Shown here: piece after piece, positions 47,595 through 58,440 of the stretch
Numbering within the stretch: position 1 is the stretch's first letter
Layout of the letters: every line of letters starts with the position of its first letter
Assembly: GCA_032622095.1 (NCBI GenBank)
Contig: CP136069.1
Location: 181,835,122-181,899,121, forward strand
Direction: 5' to 3'
Origin: Siphonodentalium dalli
Taxonomy: Eukaryota > Mollusca > Scaphopoda > Gadilida > Siphonodentaliidae
DNA: 64,000 nucleotides
Translations under genes and position numbers: made by a program
Notes under the pieces: model-generated
Databases searched by the model: none
Told to the model about the DNA's origin: nothing
The model's input: only the letters and a program-made list of their open reading frames with translations

Positions 47595-49312
47595 TTTATC
47601 TATTATATATAACATTTAATGGATAGAACATGTCGCAGTTAAATATTATGTGGTATTAGTACTGTTTTTCTAAATGAATGATACACTAATAATTTTTGCT
47701 ACAATGGTGATACATTACATGCATTTCTGTTTTGTTCTAGATGATTGATACGTTATTACTGCTTTTCTAAATGATTGATACATTATTATTTTTTTTATAA
47801 ATAATTGATAAATTGGTAGTTTTTCTAAATTATTTTTATATTAGTACTGTTTTTCTAAATGATTGATAAATTAGTACTGTCTTCTAAAAGAATGATACAT
47901 TAGTACCTTTTTTCTAGATGATTGATATATTAGTACTGTATTTCTAAAAGAATGATACATTAGTACCTTTTTTCTAGATGATTGATATATTAGTACTGTA
48001 TTTCTAAAAGAATGATACATTAGTACCTTTTTTCTAGATGATTGATATATTAGTACTGTATTTATAAACGATTGACACCTTATTCTTTTTTTCTAAATGC
48101 GTTATACTTTAGTACTGTTTTCAAAACAACTGATACACCAGTACGGCGTTTCCTGAATTATTGATACCATAGTACAGTTTTTTCTAAATGATTGACACAT
48201 TATTACTGTTTTCTAAATAATTGACACATTAGTACTATTTTTCTAAATTATCGATAGATTATTAGTGTTTCTAAATGAATGATACATTAATAATGTTTAC
48301 TACATGAGTGTTACATTACATGCAGTACTGTTATTTTCTAAATGATTAATACATAATTACTGTTTGTCTAAATGATTGATACATTAACAGTGTTTTTTCT
48401 AAATGAATGATACATTAGTATTGCTTCCTAAATGCCTGATACATTAATAGAGTTATTCTAGAAGATTGATACATTTGTAATGTCTTTCTAAATGATTGAT
48501 ACATTATTACTGTTTTCTCTAAATGTTTTATACATTATTACTGTTTTCTCTAAATGTTTTATACATTAGTACAGATTTAAAAAAAAAGATTGATACATTA
48601 GTACTATTGTTATAAATTATTTATACATTAGTAGTTTATCTAAATGAATTATACATTAACAATGCTTACTACATGAGTGATACATTTCATATATGACCGT
48701 TTTTCTATATGATTGATACTGATACTGTTTTCTCTAAATGAGTTATACATTATTACTGTTTTCTCTAAATGTTTTATACATTAGTACAGATTTAAAAAAA
48801 TGATTGATACATTAGTAATGCTTGTTCTAAAAGATTGATACATTAGTACTGTGTTTTCTAAACGTTTTATACGTTAATACTGTTTTCTAAATAATTGATA
48901 TATTAGTGCTGTTTTTCTAAATGATTGATAAATTTATACTGATTTTTTTCCGAAAAATTGTTAGATTAGTGCTGTTTCTAAATAATTAAAACATTAATAC
49001 AGCTTTTGATTAATGCTTGATACATTAGTACAGTTGTTTTCTAAATGATTGCTACATTTGTGCTGCTTTTCTAAATAATTGGTGCATTAGTACTGTTTTC
49101 TAGATGATTTACACATTTGTAGTTTTTTTCTAAATGATTGATACACCGGCACATTTTTTTTCTAAATGCTTGATACATTATTGCGAGTTTTTTTCTAAAT
49201 GATTGATACAATAGACCTATTCTTTTCTAAAATATTGATATATTAATACTGTTTCTTCAAAATTATTGATGCAATAGTACTGATTTTCTAAATGATAGAT
49301 ACATTAGTATTT
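47595..49312. repeat. Diverged ~30-bp minisatellite in intron 1
   Basis: Some 55 degenerate units built on 'tttttctaaatgattgatac' plus 'attagtactg'. A 60-bp sub-block at 47885-48060 is repeated almost exactly three times, pointing to recent local expansion in an otherwise old array. Confidence 0.85.
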
Positions 49313-49679
49313 TCCCAGTCATATGTGCACACGATAAAGTTTCGATTAATTTCAGTACGGGCTACTTGAGAAAATGTAATTGCAGGTGTATAATAGTAAC
49401 CCTTCCTTTACTAAATATTTATTTTGAGTAGTTCCCATAGGAAATGTTCAGATAATAAGGTCAGCAAACGATCAGTTGTTGAATTTAGTATCTGAACATC
49501 TCTCACCAATGAAAATTAATCCTTCTGTACTTCTATTATCGTTTTGCCTGTCTGTAGTCTGCATATTTTCCTGAACATCGGTCGAAATGAATAATATACC
49601 ATTCCAATGTATGTATTTATAACTGGGTGGGAGAATCAATTTAGTATATAAAGGGTTATCTCAAGTTGGTGCCGGACAA

Positions 49680-49945
49680 TGAAGTCATGCTTTGAAATTC
49701 TAAGGTGGAAAGTCCTCTCAATCGTGATCATAGTGTGTATACATTCAGAAGGTGAAATTTCCTCTCAATCATGACCATATCGTATATATTCAGAATATGG
49801 AATATTCTCTCAATAATGACCATATCGGATAAATTCAGAAGATGGAATCTCCTCGCAACCATCATCATATCCTATACAGTCAGGAGGTGTAATCTCCTCG
49901 CAATCATCATCGTATCCAATACATTCTGGAGGTGATAATCTTTAA
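49680..49945. repeat. ~50-bp repeat just before exon 2
   Basis: Five imperfect units with 'ggtgaaatttcctctcaatc' and 'atgaccatatcgtatatatt' ending 'cagaa'. The last unit abuts the branch-point and acceptor region of exon 2. Confidence 0.75.
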
Positions 49946-49953
49946 TGTTTCAG

Positions 49954-50086
49954 ATATGGACACCGGCTCTGTGTGGAGCTGATAGCGATGGGGATGGTAT
50001 TACCAATGGTTATGAACTCGGGGACGCCGACTGCGTTTGGACGGAGGGGGCCACACCATCCAGGGAAGTGAACATAACACACCCAG
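49954..50086 (+). CDS. Temptin-like protein, exon 2
   Basis: 133 bp following acceptor 'aatgtttcag', phase 0 in and phase 1 out. It encodes I65-G109: IWTPALCGADSDGDGITNG, then YELGDADCVW and TEGATPSREVNITHPG. The D-S-D-G-D-G-x-T-N-G-x-E-L-G-D-x-x-C-V-W block is the temptin hallmark and has an EF-hand-like acidic run. Cys71 and Cys91 are expected to take part in disulfides. The donor CCCAG|GTAAGG is the first of about 15 near-identical tandem copies in the intron. Using the copy 30 bp further on would add ten residues in frame (KVAFTITHTG). Intron 2 (50087-54329) carries several transposons. Confidence 0.88.
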
Positions 50087-50580
50087 GTAAGGTCGCATTC
50101 ACAATAACACACACAGGTAAGGTCGCATGTGAACATAACACACCCAAGTAAGGTCGCATTCACCATAACACACCTAGGTAAGGTCGCATGTGAACATGAC
50201 ACACCCAGGTAAGGTCGCATTCAGTCAACATAACACACTCAGGTAAGGTTGCATGTGAACATAACACACCCAGGTAAGGTCGCATTCAGTCAACATAACA
50301 CACTCAGGTAATGTCGCATGTGACCATGACACACCCAGGTAAGGTCGCATTCAGTCAACATAACACACTCGGGTAAGGTCGCATGTGAACATAACACACC
50401 CAGGTAATGTCACATTCAGTCAACATAACACACCAGGTAAGATCGCAATCACACAGCTGAACATAACACACACAGGTAAGGTCGCATTCACATAACACAT
50501 AACACGCACACCCTATGTCGCATTCACACAACACATAACACGCACAGGTAAGGTCGCATTCACACAGCTGGCATAATTTC
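50062..50580. repeat. Tandem copies of the exon 2 splice donor
   Basis: About 15 units of roughly 30-36 bp, each repeating 'aacataacacacccaggtaa' and 'ggtcgcatt(c/g)'. The first unit spans the last codons of exon 2 and its GTAAGG donor. Most units keep CAG|GTAAG. Some carry changes (AAGTAAGG, GGTAATG, GGTAAGA) and one lost the GT ('accctatgtcg'). Confidence 0.92.
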
Positions 50581-50983
50581 CTGACAAAATGTCATGATAT
50601 TTTTTCCGATGGATATCCATCTTAATGTGCCATTCCGATCGATACATAACAATTTCGATAAGAAATGAAAATTCAATCACGCTTACTGAAGGAAGCACAT
50701 TTGAAGCAATGAGCAATCATACTGAGTCTGTGTCTCTATAAATATGATATATATATTGCACGTTTTCATTTTCAATTCAATTCTTCAATCTCATTGAACC
50801 AAAACACATGAAATTTGAGATGTACACAAAACAATTTGGACACAAGCACACATATCACCCTTTCTCAAGTGCTTCTGATAATCTGCTATGATGCTGGTGG
50901 GTCCTGCTCAATTGCTATCAGGGCAAACTGATGATGTTAAGAACAAATACCGCTATTTTTTCTAAAGCTATTATTCCATGTCT
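50581..50983. other. Intron 2 sequence without features
   Basis: AT-rich intronic DNA with no repeat recognised. Confidence 0.5.
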
Positions 50984-51021
50984 CCTATGGGCGACTCGCA
51001 TATATAAGAGAATGCATTGGC
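50984..51021. mobile_element. Half hairpin unit (fragment F)
   Basis: 'cctatgggcgactcgcatat' followed by 'ataagagaatgcattggc' is the right arm of the 69-bp hairpin unit, followed by 'acagg'. The left arm is absent. Confidence 0.75.
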
Positions 51022-51097
51022 ACAGGATTTTTGCAACAATTCAGGAAGCTCAGGTCACGAAATGGTTAAATAAAAATGGACTTGGTATAGTGATACA

Positions 51098-52761
51098 CAG
51101 GGACGTGGCTAGAGGGTCTTCGTTAGGGGGAGTGTCCACCTTGGGAAATTCCAACTGCACCAGGGGGGGGGGGGGGGTCGGGAAAAAAAAATTCAGGCAC
51201 GTATGGCATTTTTTCCCCTTCGATCATTTTTTGTACCCATCCACCCCCCCCCCACCGCCAAATTTGTTTCCGTTTTCGGCAGTTTTTTCCGACCATTTTT
51301 TGACACCCACCCCCTTTTAAAAATAAAACAGAGATTTGCGAGGGGAAATTCACTGTAAACAGCTGTATATGAATTCATGTGCATACTATTTATCATGGAT
51401 GTTAACATGGACATGTAAATAGGAATGAGTCATTTTGAGGTCATTCGGCCAAAAAAACATGGCTGCCAGCGGCCATCTTGGATTTCAAAATTTGCAACAA
51501 AATACAACACGATGACTGCCTGCAGTCAGTTTACAGTTAGAATTACGTTATTTCTCTCATTCAAAGTAGTTTTGAAGCCCAACTCATTGCCAAAACACTA
51601 AAAAACAAGCAGGAATTAATTTTTTTAGTTGCGGAAAAAATTGCTTGTTTGTGGCTTTGATCACCCAACCACCCCGGCATACGTGCCGGAATTTTTTTTT
51701 CACCCCCCCCTGACTGCACCCCTCTCCCTTGAATCAAAATAAGACCAAACACAAGTTTTGCATAATTCCATTTGCACCCCCGCCCCTTGCACCTCAGTGC
51801 TCAGGCCTAATATCCTATATATTCATAAACCATACATGGTTCTATATTCCCCGTATTAAAACATTCAGATATTTTAACCTGAACATTGGATAAAGTTTAA
51901 TATCCAGTGGTCTAAGTCCAGACAAATCATACACACAGATACGGGCAAGAGACCAGGACTCACCGGGCCCACCATGGTTGTTCGGCCCGGTGTGAGAAAA
52001 TTTTGAAAACTATACGAGAAAATCGCAAATCCTAGCATCTAGACTGGCCCCAACTGAAGCTTTCCTTGTGTTGGAAATTTCAAACTTCATACTCCTCCTC
52101 AGGTTGGAAAATTCTCCAACTGATGACCATTTCAGTCCACAAGTTTTACCAAATGTAGTAAAATATTGTTTTGTTAAACTAATTAGCAGTTTTGTATTGG
52201 CCAGAGGGGAGGGACAATGACACACCGGGCGGACCATGGTTCGGCCCGGTGAGCGAAAATGTTTTAATCTGTTCAAGAAAGTCGCAAAATCCTAGCATAT
52301 AGACTAGCATCAAGTCTTCTTAGGGTTGGAAATTTCAAACCTGACACCCTCACTTAGGTTGGAAAATTTCCAACTGATGACAATTCCAATGACAATGTTG
52401 AACAAATGTATGACAATATTGTTTTCTTAAATTACACTAGCAGTTTTTGACTGGCCACAGGGGAGGGACCAGGACACAAGCTTTCCAAGTGTTGGAAATT
52501 TCCCACCTGTCACCTCACTTAAGGTTGGAAAATTCCAACCGATGACCATTTCAGTCCAAAATTTTGACAAAAAATAGGAAAATAGGCAAATATTGGTCCA
52601 AAAACAATAATTCCCCCCAATAATTTGTTTGAAAATCAAACTACAAAACATTTTCAGCATATTGTTGGTGTGAAATTTACAACTAATGTTTTGCAGGTAT
52701 GAAATTTCCAATTGTTGAAAATTTTGACCAACCCCACCCCCCCCCTGTCGCCACGTCTCTG
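51098..52761. mobile_element. hAT-like non-autonomous element
   Basis: CAGGGACGTGGC at 51098 and GCCACGTCTCTG ending at 52761 form short inverted ends. The flanks are GTGATACA (51090-51097) and TTGATACA (52762-52769), an 8-bp duplication with one mismatch, as for hAT elements. The 1664-bp interior has poly-G and poly-C runs (51164, 51243, 51702) and about three diverged ~240-bp direct repeats (51960-52740) with 'ggttggaaaatt-ccaactga'. No transposase frame is visible. Confidence 0.6.
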
Positions 52762-52769
52762 TTGATACA

Positions 52770-53887
52770 TTTGTTGGAGCCTGTCGGACAATCTATTATT
52801 CAATCAATTAATTAACATGGAGTAAAATTCCGATGGATTATGCAAATGTTCGTTTGGTTGGCTCGTGAATAACATGCTATATCTCGGTATGCGTGTTGCG
52901 TAGTTTTTAAAGCCACTTGGCGGTTTGAGCTCCATAATACACCTAATAATAGCTTTTAATTATTATTACCGGTATCGAAATATATCGATACATACCTGAA
53001 CTACCTTTCTACGAGCATTATAAAATACGAGTATTGAAGCAATACAAAATACAACTTTGAACACGATAGTTCGGGGGGCAAATGTAGATATTGTATACTT
53101 TTTTAGTAGACGCAAGCCACTATGATTTTCATAACCTATTCAGTTTGGAGGGATTTTTAAGATTCTATTCCAATTTTTGTTATCAAGCCGGAAGTAGAAA
53201 AAGATGAAAGGGTACCGATATGGTGAAAATCGGCATGTAAAAATCCCCTAGCTTTCAACACGAAAATCTCTAAAACAATCCATAATGTTAACTCTGACCT
53301 TCCTGATCACATCTGCTGCGTCGCCTGAACCAGTAAACCATAAAGGCAAGTGGATCGGATGATTTGGGACATCTCGCGGCTATTTGGGGTAGATTTGGTC
53401 AAAAACATGCGCAAAAATCCTCGAAAATATGCTGATTTTTTATTATGACGGCAGCCATCTTGGATTTGGAGGTCACGTGACATTAACAACATGGAGTAGA
53501 GTCCAATGAATTAGCACTACCCATCCCGATATTGAAAATATACATGCCTTGCCTCTACTATAAAAGTATACAAGGAACCAGTTTTTGAACAGTTGCCCCC
53601 ACACTACAATGTTTGTGACACAACCTGAAAACAGCCATGTTCACGGCATTCAGCAGAAAAGAGCGTTCCGTGTTAGTCAATTCCGGATATGGTAGAAATA
53701 AAGAGCGTTTGTTTCACATATATCGCGAACACAGTTGGAAAATGGCTTTGACAATGGCGAGTATTTTTCAGAGCATATGAAGCCGGTTTACCAATAAAGT
53801 GTATATTATTCGACCTGTCTTATACCTCGCTCCTTCCAAATCTCGTAGACAACAAAATGTGGAATCTCGTATGAGCTAGAATATCCA
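52770..53887. other. Intron 2 sequence without clear features
   Basis: No gene. 'acatggagta(a/g)a-t-c' occurs twice (about 52816 and 53490) in similar contexts, perhaps old repeats. A 'gcagccatcttggattt' motif lies at 53451. Confidence 0.4.
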
Positions 53888-54286
53888 TTAACCCTTTACC
53901 CAACAAACCGGCCAAAACCGGCCAAATAAAGCTTCAACAGCCTAAAATATCTTCGGTCTGTCTCAATAGAACCATACAAATATGGATATCATTGGAACCG
54001 GCTCCTTGACCACATTGTGATAGTTACAGTTAGCCCTGTGCCAATGCATTCTCTTATATATGCGAGTCGACCATAGGTCGCCTCGCATATATAAGAGAAT
54101 GCATTGGCCTAAAAATAATCTGTTTTTAACACTTTTTACCATTTTTTCTTACATTCTTTAACAATTTTATAAATTTTAATGTGTTAAGCCAATGCATTCT
54201 CTTATATATGCGAGGCGACCTATGGTCGACTCGCATATATAAGAGAATGCATTGGCACAGGGCCCTTCTGTTGGGTAAAGGGTTAA
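53888..54286. mobile_element. TTAA-bounded composite with hairpin units (copy D)
   Basis: The outer ends are TTAA plus CCCTTTACCCAACA (53888) and TGTTGGGTAAAGGG plus TTAA (54286), matching the CCC-starting ends and TTAA duplications of piggyBac-type elements. Inside are two full 69-bp hairpin units (54040-54108 and 54188-54256) around the same AT-rich middle as copy B. It ends 43 bp before temptin-like exon 3, close to where the branch point should lie. Confidence 0.8.
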
Positions 54287-54329
54287 TACATAATTATTCT
54301 ACAATCTACTATAAACATCCTCTTTTTAG

Positions 54330-54448
54330 GCATCTGTGATCCATACGAACCTGGTCAAACATGCGGTGACAAAAATGACTGGGTGAAGTGCGAACAGTTC
54401 AAATGTGATGCCTTTAACAAAGCAGGTAAATATTATAGAAAACTTTAA
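54330..54448 (+). CDS. Temptin-like protein, exon 3 (3' end uncertain)
   Basis: After acceptor 'catcctctttttag' two bases complete Gly109, giving H-P-G-I-C as in temptins. The exon then reads CDPYEPGQTCGDKNDWVKC and EQFKCDAFNKAG. Cys111, 120, 129 and 134 form a compact C-terminal cluster. A possible donor (AAAGCAG|GTAAAT, exon end 54425, phase 1) would lead to a further exon. Without it the frame reads on as KYYRKL and stops at 54446-54448, giving 147 residues with seven Cys. The odd Cys count hints at another exon. Phase-compatible acceptors exist at 57576 and 63662; neither is convincing. Confidence 0.75.
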
Positions 54449-55076
54449 AATTTAAAGATGCACAATCCGAATTAACGCTCCTAAGTTACTATTTCTTTGG
54501 CTTGGGGGGGGGGGTAAATTAAATATTTGATTCGAGTCGAGGAACCCACTCATCAAAGCTCAGAGTCGTCAGATATCTATTTTTGAAATCTAATTTTTTT
54601 TCACCACCTAGAATATTTGGCGGCCTGGCAAATATTCGACTAATGCCGACCGATATACTCTCGATACAAAATTACGTTGAACAAAATGTTGCTATACAAC
54701 ACTTGCTGGGCAATTTTATACTATATTTGACAGTGATTAGCATTATTTGTTGTCAATTAATCGATTCTGATAACTGGAGCGCCATTTCAAGAAAAGTTGT
54801 TGTTGTTGAATTTGATGATATGGGGACCATCGAATCGGATTGTGTCCCTTTAAACTGTCCATTAGATTGATCGAATGGGAATACATGTGTAGGATAAGAT
54901 TGTTATTTTTCATAACTTTGATACCCATTTTGGCGGCAAGCAGTTTCATTCGTATATATGCAAATTATACATCATTATCATCATCATCATCACCATCATT
55001 GAATAAGGGGATTAGGTCGCCATGACTTTTACCCCGTACATTTGCTATAGTCATAACATAATTTGATACTATGTAA
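54449..55076. other. 3' flank or intron 3; no clear feature
   Basis: Contains a poly-G run (54506), a short (CAT)n tract (54968-54997) and a 95-codon + frame at 54583-54870 with no family resemblance. No AATAAA follows the read-through stop within several hundred bases. Confidence 0.4.
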
Positions 55077-55339
55077 TTAAGACATAATAATGTTACCATA
55101 TTTCCCCCATCTTTTGTTCTGTCTCTTCAATTTTAGGTTTTTGCGAAGTTGATATTGTTCCATTAATTCCACATTCGTATATTCTTTGTTGACGTATATT
55201 TTCTTTTTGCTGGCGACTGGTGTGGTTCCATTACGCTTGTAGTCAATTGCGCATTTAGCTAGTTGATCCCACATGTGAAATGATTTAGTCGCGACCTTGA
55301 TTGAGCGGTTTTTGTTCTTTTCGATCCTTGGGAAAATGC
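55077..55339 (-). CDS. Candidate terminal exon on the - strand
   Basis: The acceptor 'cggcattactttgcag' is followed by two bases and 86 open codons to a TAA at 55077-55079. The peptide is Lys-rich and well mixed: IFPRIEKNKNRSIKVATKSF, HMWDQLAKCAIDYKRNG, then ELMEQYQLRKNLKLKRQNK. This looks like real coding sequence, possibly from a retroelement or nested gene. I cannot name it. It lies antisense to the temptin-like gene's 3' part. The acceptor-like site on the + strand at 55137 is likely its shadow. Confidence 0.4.
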
Positions 55340-56009
55340 CTGCAAAGTAATGCCGTGAAAATTGTCTTGCCAGTGTACGAAAGTATAATAAATGGTAGCG
55401 TGTGCTTATGCAACAAAGCGTTCATTCAATACACACACAATTCCCACGGAAACCTATTATTAACCGACTTAAGAGATTCAATGCCTCGCATACTAAATGG
55501 TTTTTAAACATTCAATGTGGATAAAAGTGTCTTGTAAAGGTACTGTGAATGCGAACATATGCACTGGCACATAACAGTCATATGGCACGCACAACGGCAA
55601 CATGACTAGACAAAAACCTAAGAAAATCCTGAGGGAATCGCATTAGTCGACTTGGGTGTGTGTAAGAGGTTTAATAGCTATTTGATGTTATGCATGGTGC
55701 AATTGCTTGCATTGAATGAAATTTAAATGTAGACACATAAACACCGCACGATCCGCACTGTGTAAACGCTGTTCACTCACAATGGCATCGCTGTAAATGG
55801 AGGGATACGAGTACGTTCATACTCAATATATGTTAACACTTTCTATACTAAATGGATTCTCCCACTCAGTTAAAACAGTGTACATCGGAATGGTCTATTA
55901 TTCATCTGGAGGGGTTTTCATGTGGGGAAAAAGCAGATGACAGATCATAAAGTGCAGAAGGAGCCCGATTTATTGAGGGAAATATGTAGGTGATAAGTTA
56001 AAAAAAAAT
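55340..56009. other. No feature seen
   Basis: No repeat or gene recognised. The + frame at 55301-55507 overlaps the - exon candidate and has no support. An AATAAA sits near 55386. Confidence 0.4.
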
Positions 56010-56352
56010 GTGTTGAAATTATTATATCATGTCCTATGGGATAACTATTCGTCAATGATGCTTTAGTTTAGAGAGGGTTAAACTTATTATCTGAACATTT
56101 CCTATGGGATAACTACTCATCAATGATGCTTTAGTATAGAGAGGGTTAAACTTATTATCTGAACATTTCCTATGGGATAACTACTCATCAATGATGCTTT
56201 AGTATAGAGAGGGTTAAACTTATTATCTGAACATTTCCTTTGGGAGAACTACTCATCAATGATGCTTTAGTATAGAAAGGGTTAAACTTATTATCTGAAC
56301 ATTTCCTATGGGATAACTACTAGTCAATGATGCTTTAGTATAGAGAGGGTTA
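56010..56352. repeat. 68-bp tandem repeat
   Basis: About 4.6 units of 'ttaaacttattatctgaaca' 'tttcctatgggataactact' 'catcaatgatgctttagtat' plus 'agagaggg'. Single copies of the same core occur at about 2700, 4230 and (inverted) 49400. Confidence 0.9.
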
Positions 56353-56494
56353 ACTTACACGCATATGCATACTGATACTATGTGTGTGGGTCTGTAGTTA
56401 ACTTACACTGGTCCACACGGTGTAATAGTATATATGTAGTAATAGTGCATGCAAATGTACAAGTAATTTACAACGTATCCTGGCGGGAGTGGCT

Positions 56495-56583
56495 GTCAAC
56501 GTAGGTTGGTGTGGTGGCTAGCAGTAGACACGTAGGTTGGTGTGGTGGCTAGCAGTAGACACGTAGGTTTGTGTGGTGGCTAG
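56495..56583. repeat. 31-bp tandem repeat, three units
   Basis: 'cgtaggttggtgtggtggct' plus 'agcagtagaca' three times; the last unit is incomplete. Confidence 0.9.
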
Positions 56584-57429
56584 CAGGCCTGAAAATATAC
56601 ACAGAGGGTGAATTTAGTGATATGGCACAGCGGGCTCGCGTCAGCAAATTCTTCCTCTGGGACCGTCACTAAATCCACCTTCTGGGGAACTCATTTTGCA
56701 AATGTCCGGTCTGGTATTCGGGATTAAAATACATATAAAAGCTGTTACGCGACTTCGGTGCCGAACAATGTGGTATTTTGATGACTACAATGAGTTTGTT
56801 TAAACCTGTTATGCTTTTTCGGTCTGGTTTTGTTAATCGGGAGATATATATTTTGCCCGCGACAGGCATTCACGTATCAATCGCTTCGCACCCGGTCATC
56901 AGATTAATAAATGAGCCGTAAAATAGATGAATATGTAGTATGAGGACCTTTATCAGGTATTGTGTGATTGCTTTTGGTATACTCAGATCATTTTCGCGCA
57001 GATTTCTCTTTTAACAAGAAATTCAATTAATTGAGGAAAAACACCCACTGTCCTGAGTGGTATTGATAAGCTATTGGGGGGGGGGGGGGGTCTACCGCTT
57101 CGCATGCAAAATAACATGAATGACACCAACAGCTTGAATGTTGGAATAACCCAACATATATGGTAGATATTCAACCAGGCTGTGCTTAAGTTTGGGATTC
57201 CAATTGATCACTGATGTACATATACAGTACACAAAAATAGTAATAACAATTAACGTTATGATTTTGAAACTAACCATTCTACAATATTGACGGTAAGGTG
57301 GTATTAACTACTACGAGCACTATTAATAATAATAGTACTATTCTATTATAATATATGTGGGCATGATGTATGGAAATATTAAAGGACAAACCAATAGTTA
57401 CAATACAATTATAACTTTTTTTTTAAATT
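56584..57429. other. No gene seen
   Basis: Contains a 14-base poly-G run at about 57067. The short frames on the - strand are unsupported. Confidence 0.45.
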
Positions 57430-58440
57430 AAGCGCAAGAAGAGCTTATTGAGAAGAAGAGCTTAAGAGCTTAACCGCAATGAAGAATATTCAAATTGCGC
57501 TGATAAAGCCCAATAATGAATCTCTTAATAAGGAATAATATATTATATATAGTACATAAACTCCTTATAATTCAGGTGGTGTAGTCCATCTCCATGGCAC
57601 AATGGGTGGATCAAATCTAGGATTATTCTACTATTTGCAGAAGGGTGATCTAATGAGAGAGATATTAATTGTGTTTAAGTGCAATGGGAAGTAATTGCGG
57701 TTAAAGGGGTACTGTACCCCAATTTCAATAAATTCCCGGTGACAATAGCGATCTAATATGAATATTATATTATAAAATAACTAATTTGAGTCGACGATGT
57801 CTACTGAAAACGTTCCGGTTAACAGGCTATCGTAAAAGCTAAATTGAATTATTTAATATAAACTCATTTATGGCTGGAGTCATAAAATGGAGAATTATGC
57901 CATTACGAGTTACCGTTCTTGAAATCGCATATGTTGCGTGTCTTTTATCGACGGCCGTTCGCGAACATTATTGAGTTGCAAACAAAACATGTTACCTGCA
58001 AAAGAAGGCCCGTTATAACCGATTCGGAAAAAGGAGAAAGAAACCAAGAGTCATAAAGCGTCAAGTATTTTATAGGGAGTGAGATTGTTCGATGGAAGAG
58101 ATTGAATGCATCAATCGAAGCTGTGAGCAATGAACTTCCGGTTCTTCCTGCGACCGCGTCTTCTCCGGTGAAGGTCAAAAACATGGCGCGTAGTTTGAAA
58201 TCGTAATATTTTTGTTTCCAAGATCAATATTTTCTTCGCTAAATTAGGTTTATACGAAACTCATATAACACGAACACAATCTAACTTGAAAGTTATTCCA
58301 ATGGGAGTAAATAAAAAAATCGCCTATCTTTGTGTACAGTACCCCTTTAAGCGTAATAAGGAATGTCTTATTGCATTCTCATTGGGCTTAAGCGCAATTA
58401 GAGATTCCTTAAGTTATTGCGGTTAATCGAAATTGTCTAT
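57430..58440. mobile_element. Outer foldback element carrying a nested insertion
   Basis: The left arm (57430-57540, 'ttaaccgcaat', 'aaattgcgct', 'aagcccaat') is the rough inverse of the right arm (58351-58436, 'attgggcttaagcgcaatt', 'attgcggttaat'). A third partial copy abuts the inner element at 57660-57700. The TTAA element 57701-58350 sits inside a TTAA of this sequence. Confidence 0.55.
57701..58350. mobile_element. TTAA-bounded element, nested (650 bp)
   Basis: TTAA plus AGGGGTACTGTAC at 57701 and GTACAGTACCCCT plus TTAA at 58350 are the same ends as 47073-47421, but the interior differs and is about 300 bp longer. A 79-codon - frame (57945-58184) lies inside and includes 'ttgcag|gtaaca', perhaps a captured gene piece. 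No transposase. Confidence 0.8.

Noticed and set aside
55137-55192. + strand acceptor and short frame GFCEVDIVPLIPHSYILC as a final temptin exon
   Set aside because: Phase fits, but it lies antisense to a much longer, better - strand exon candidate and brings the Cys count to nine.
57576-57694. + strand acceptor and 38-residue frame as a temptin terminal exon
   Set aside because: Phase fits exon 3 and adds an eighth Cys, but its 3' half is part of the repeated arms of a foldback element (the FKCNGK end matches arm sequence). Kept only as a possibility.
57945-58184. 79-codon - frame as a transposase
   Set aside because: Too short, no catalytic Asp motifs, and inside a non-autonomous TTAA element.
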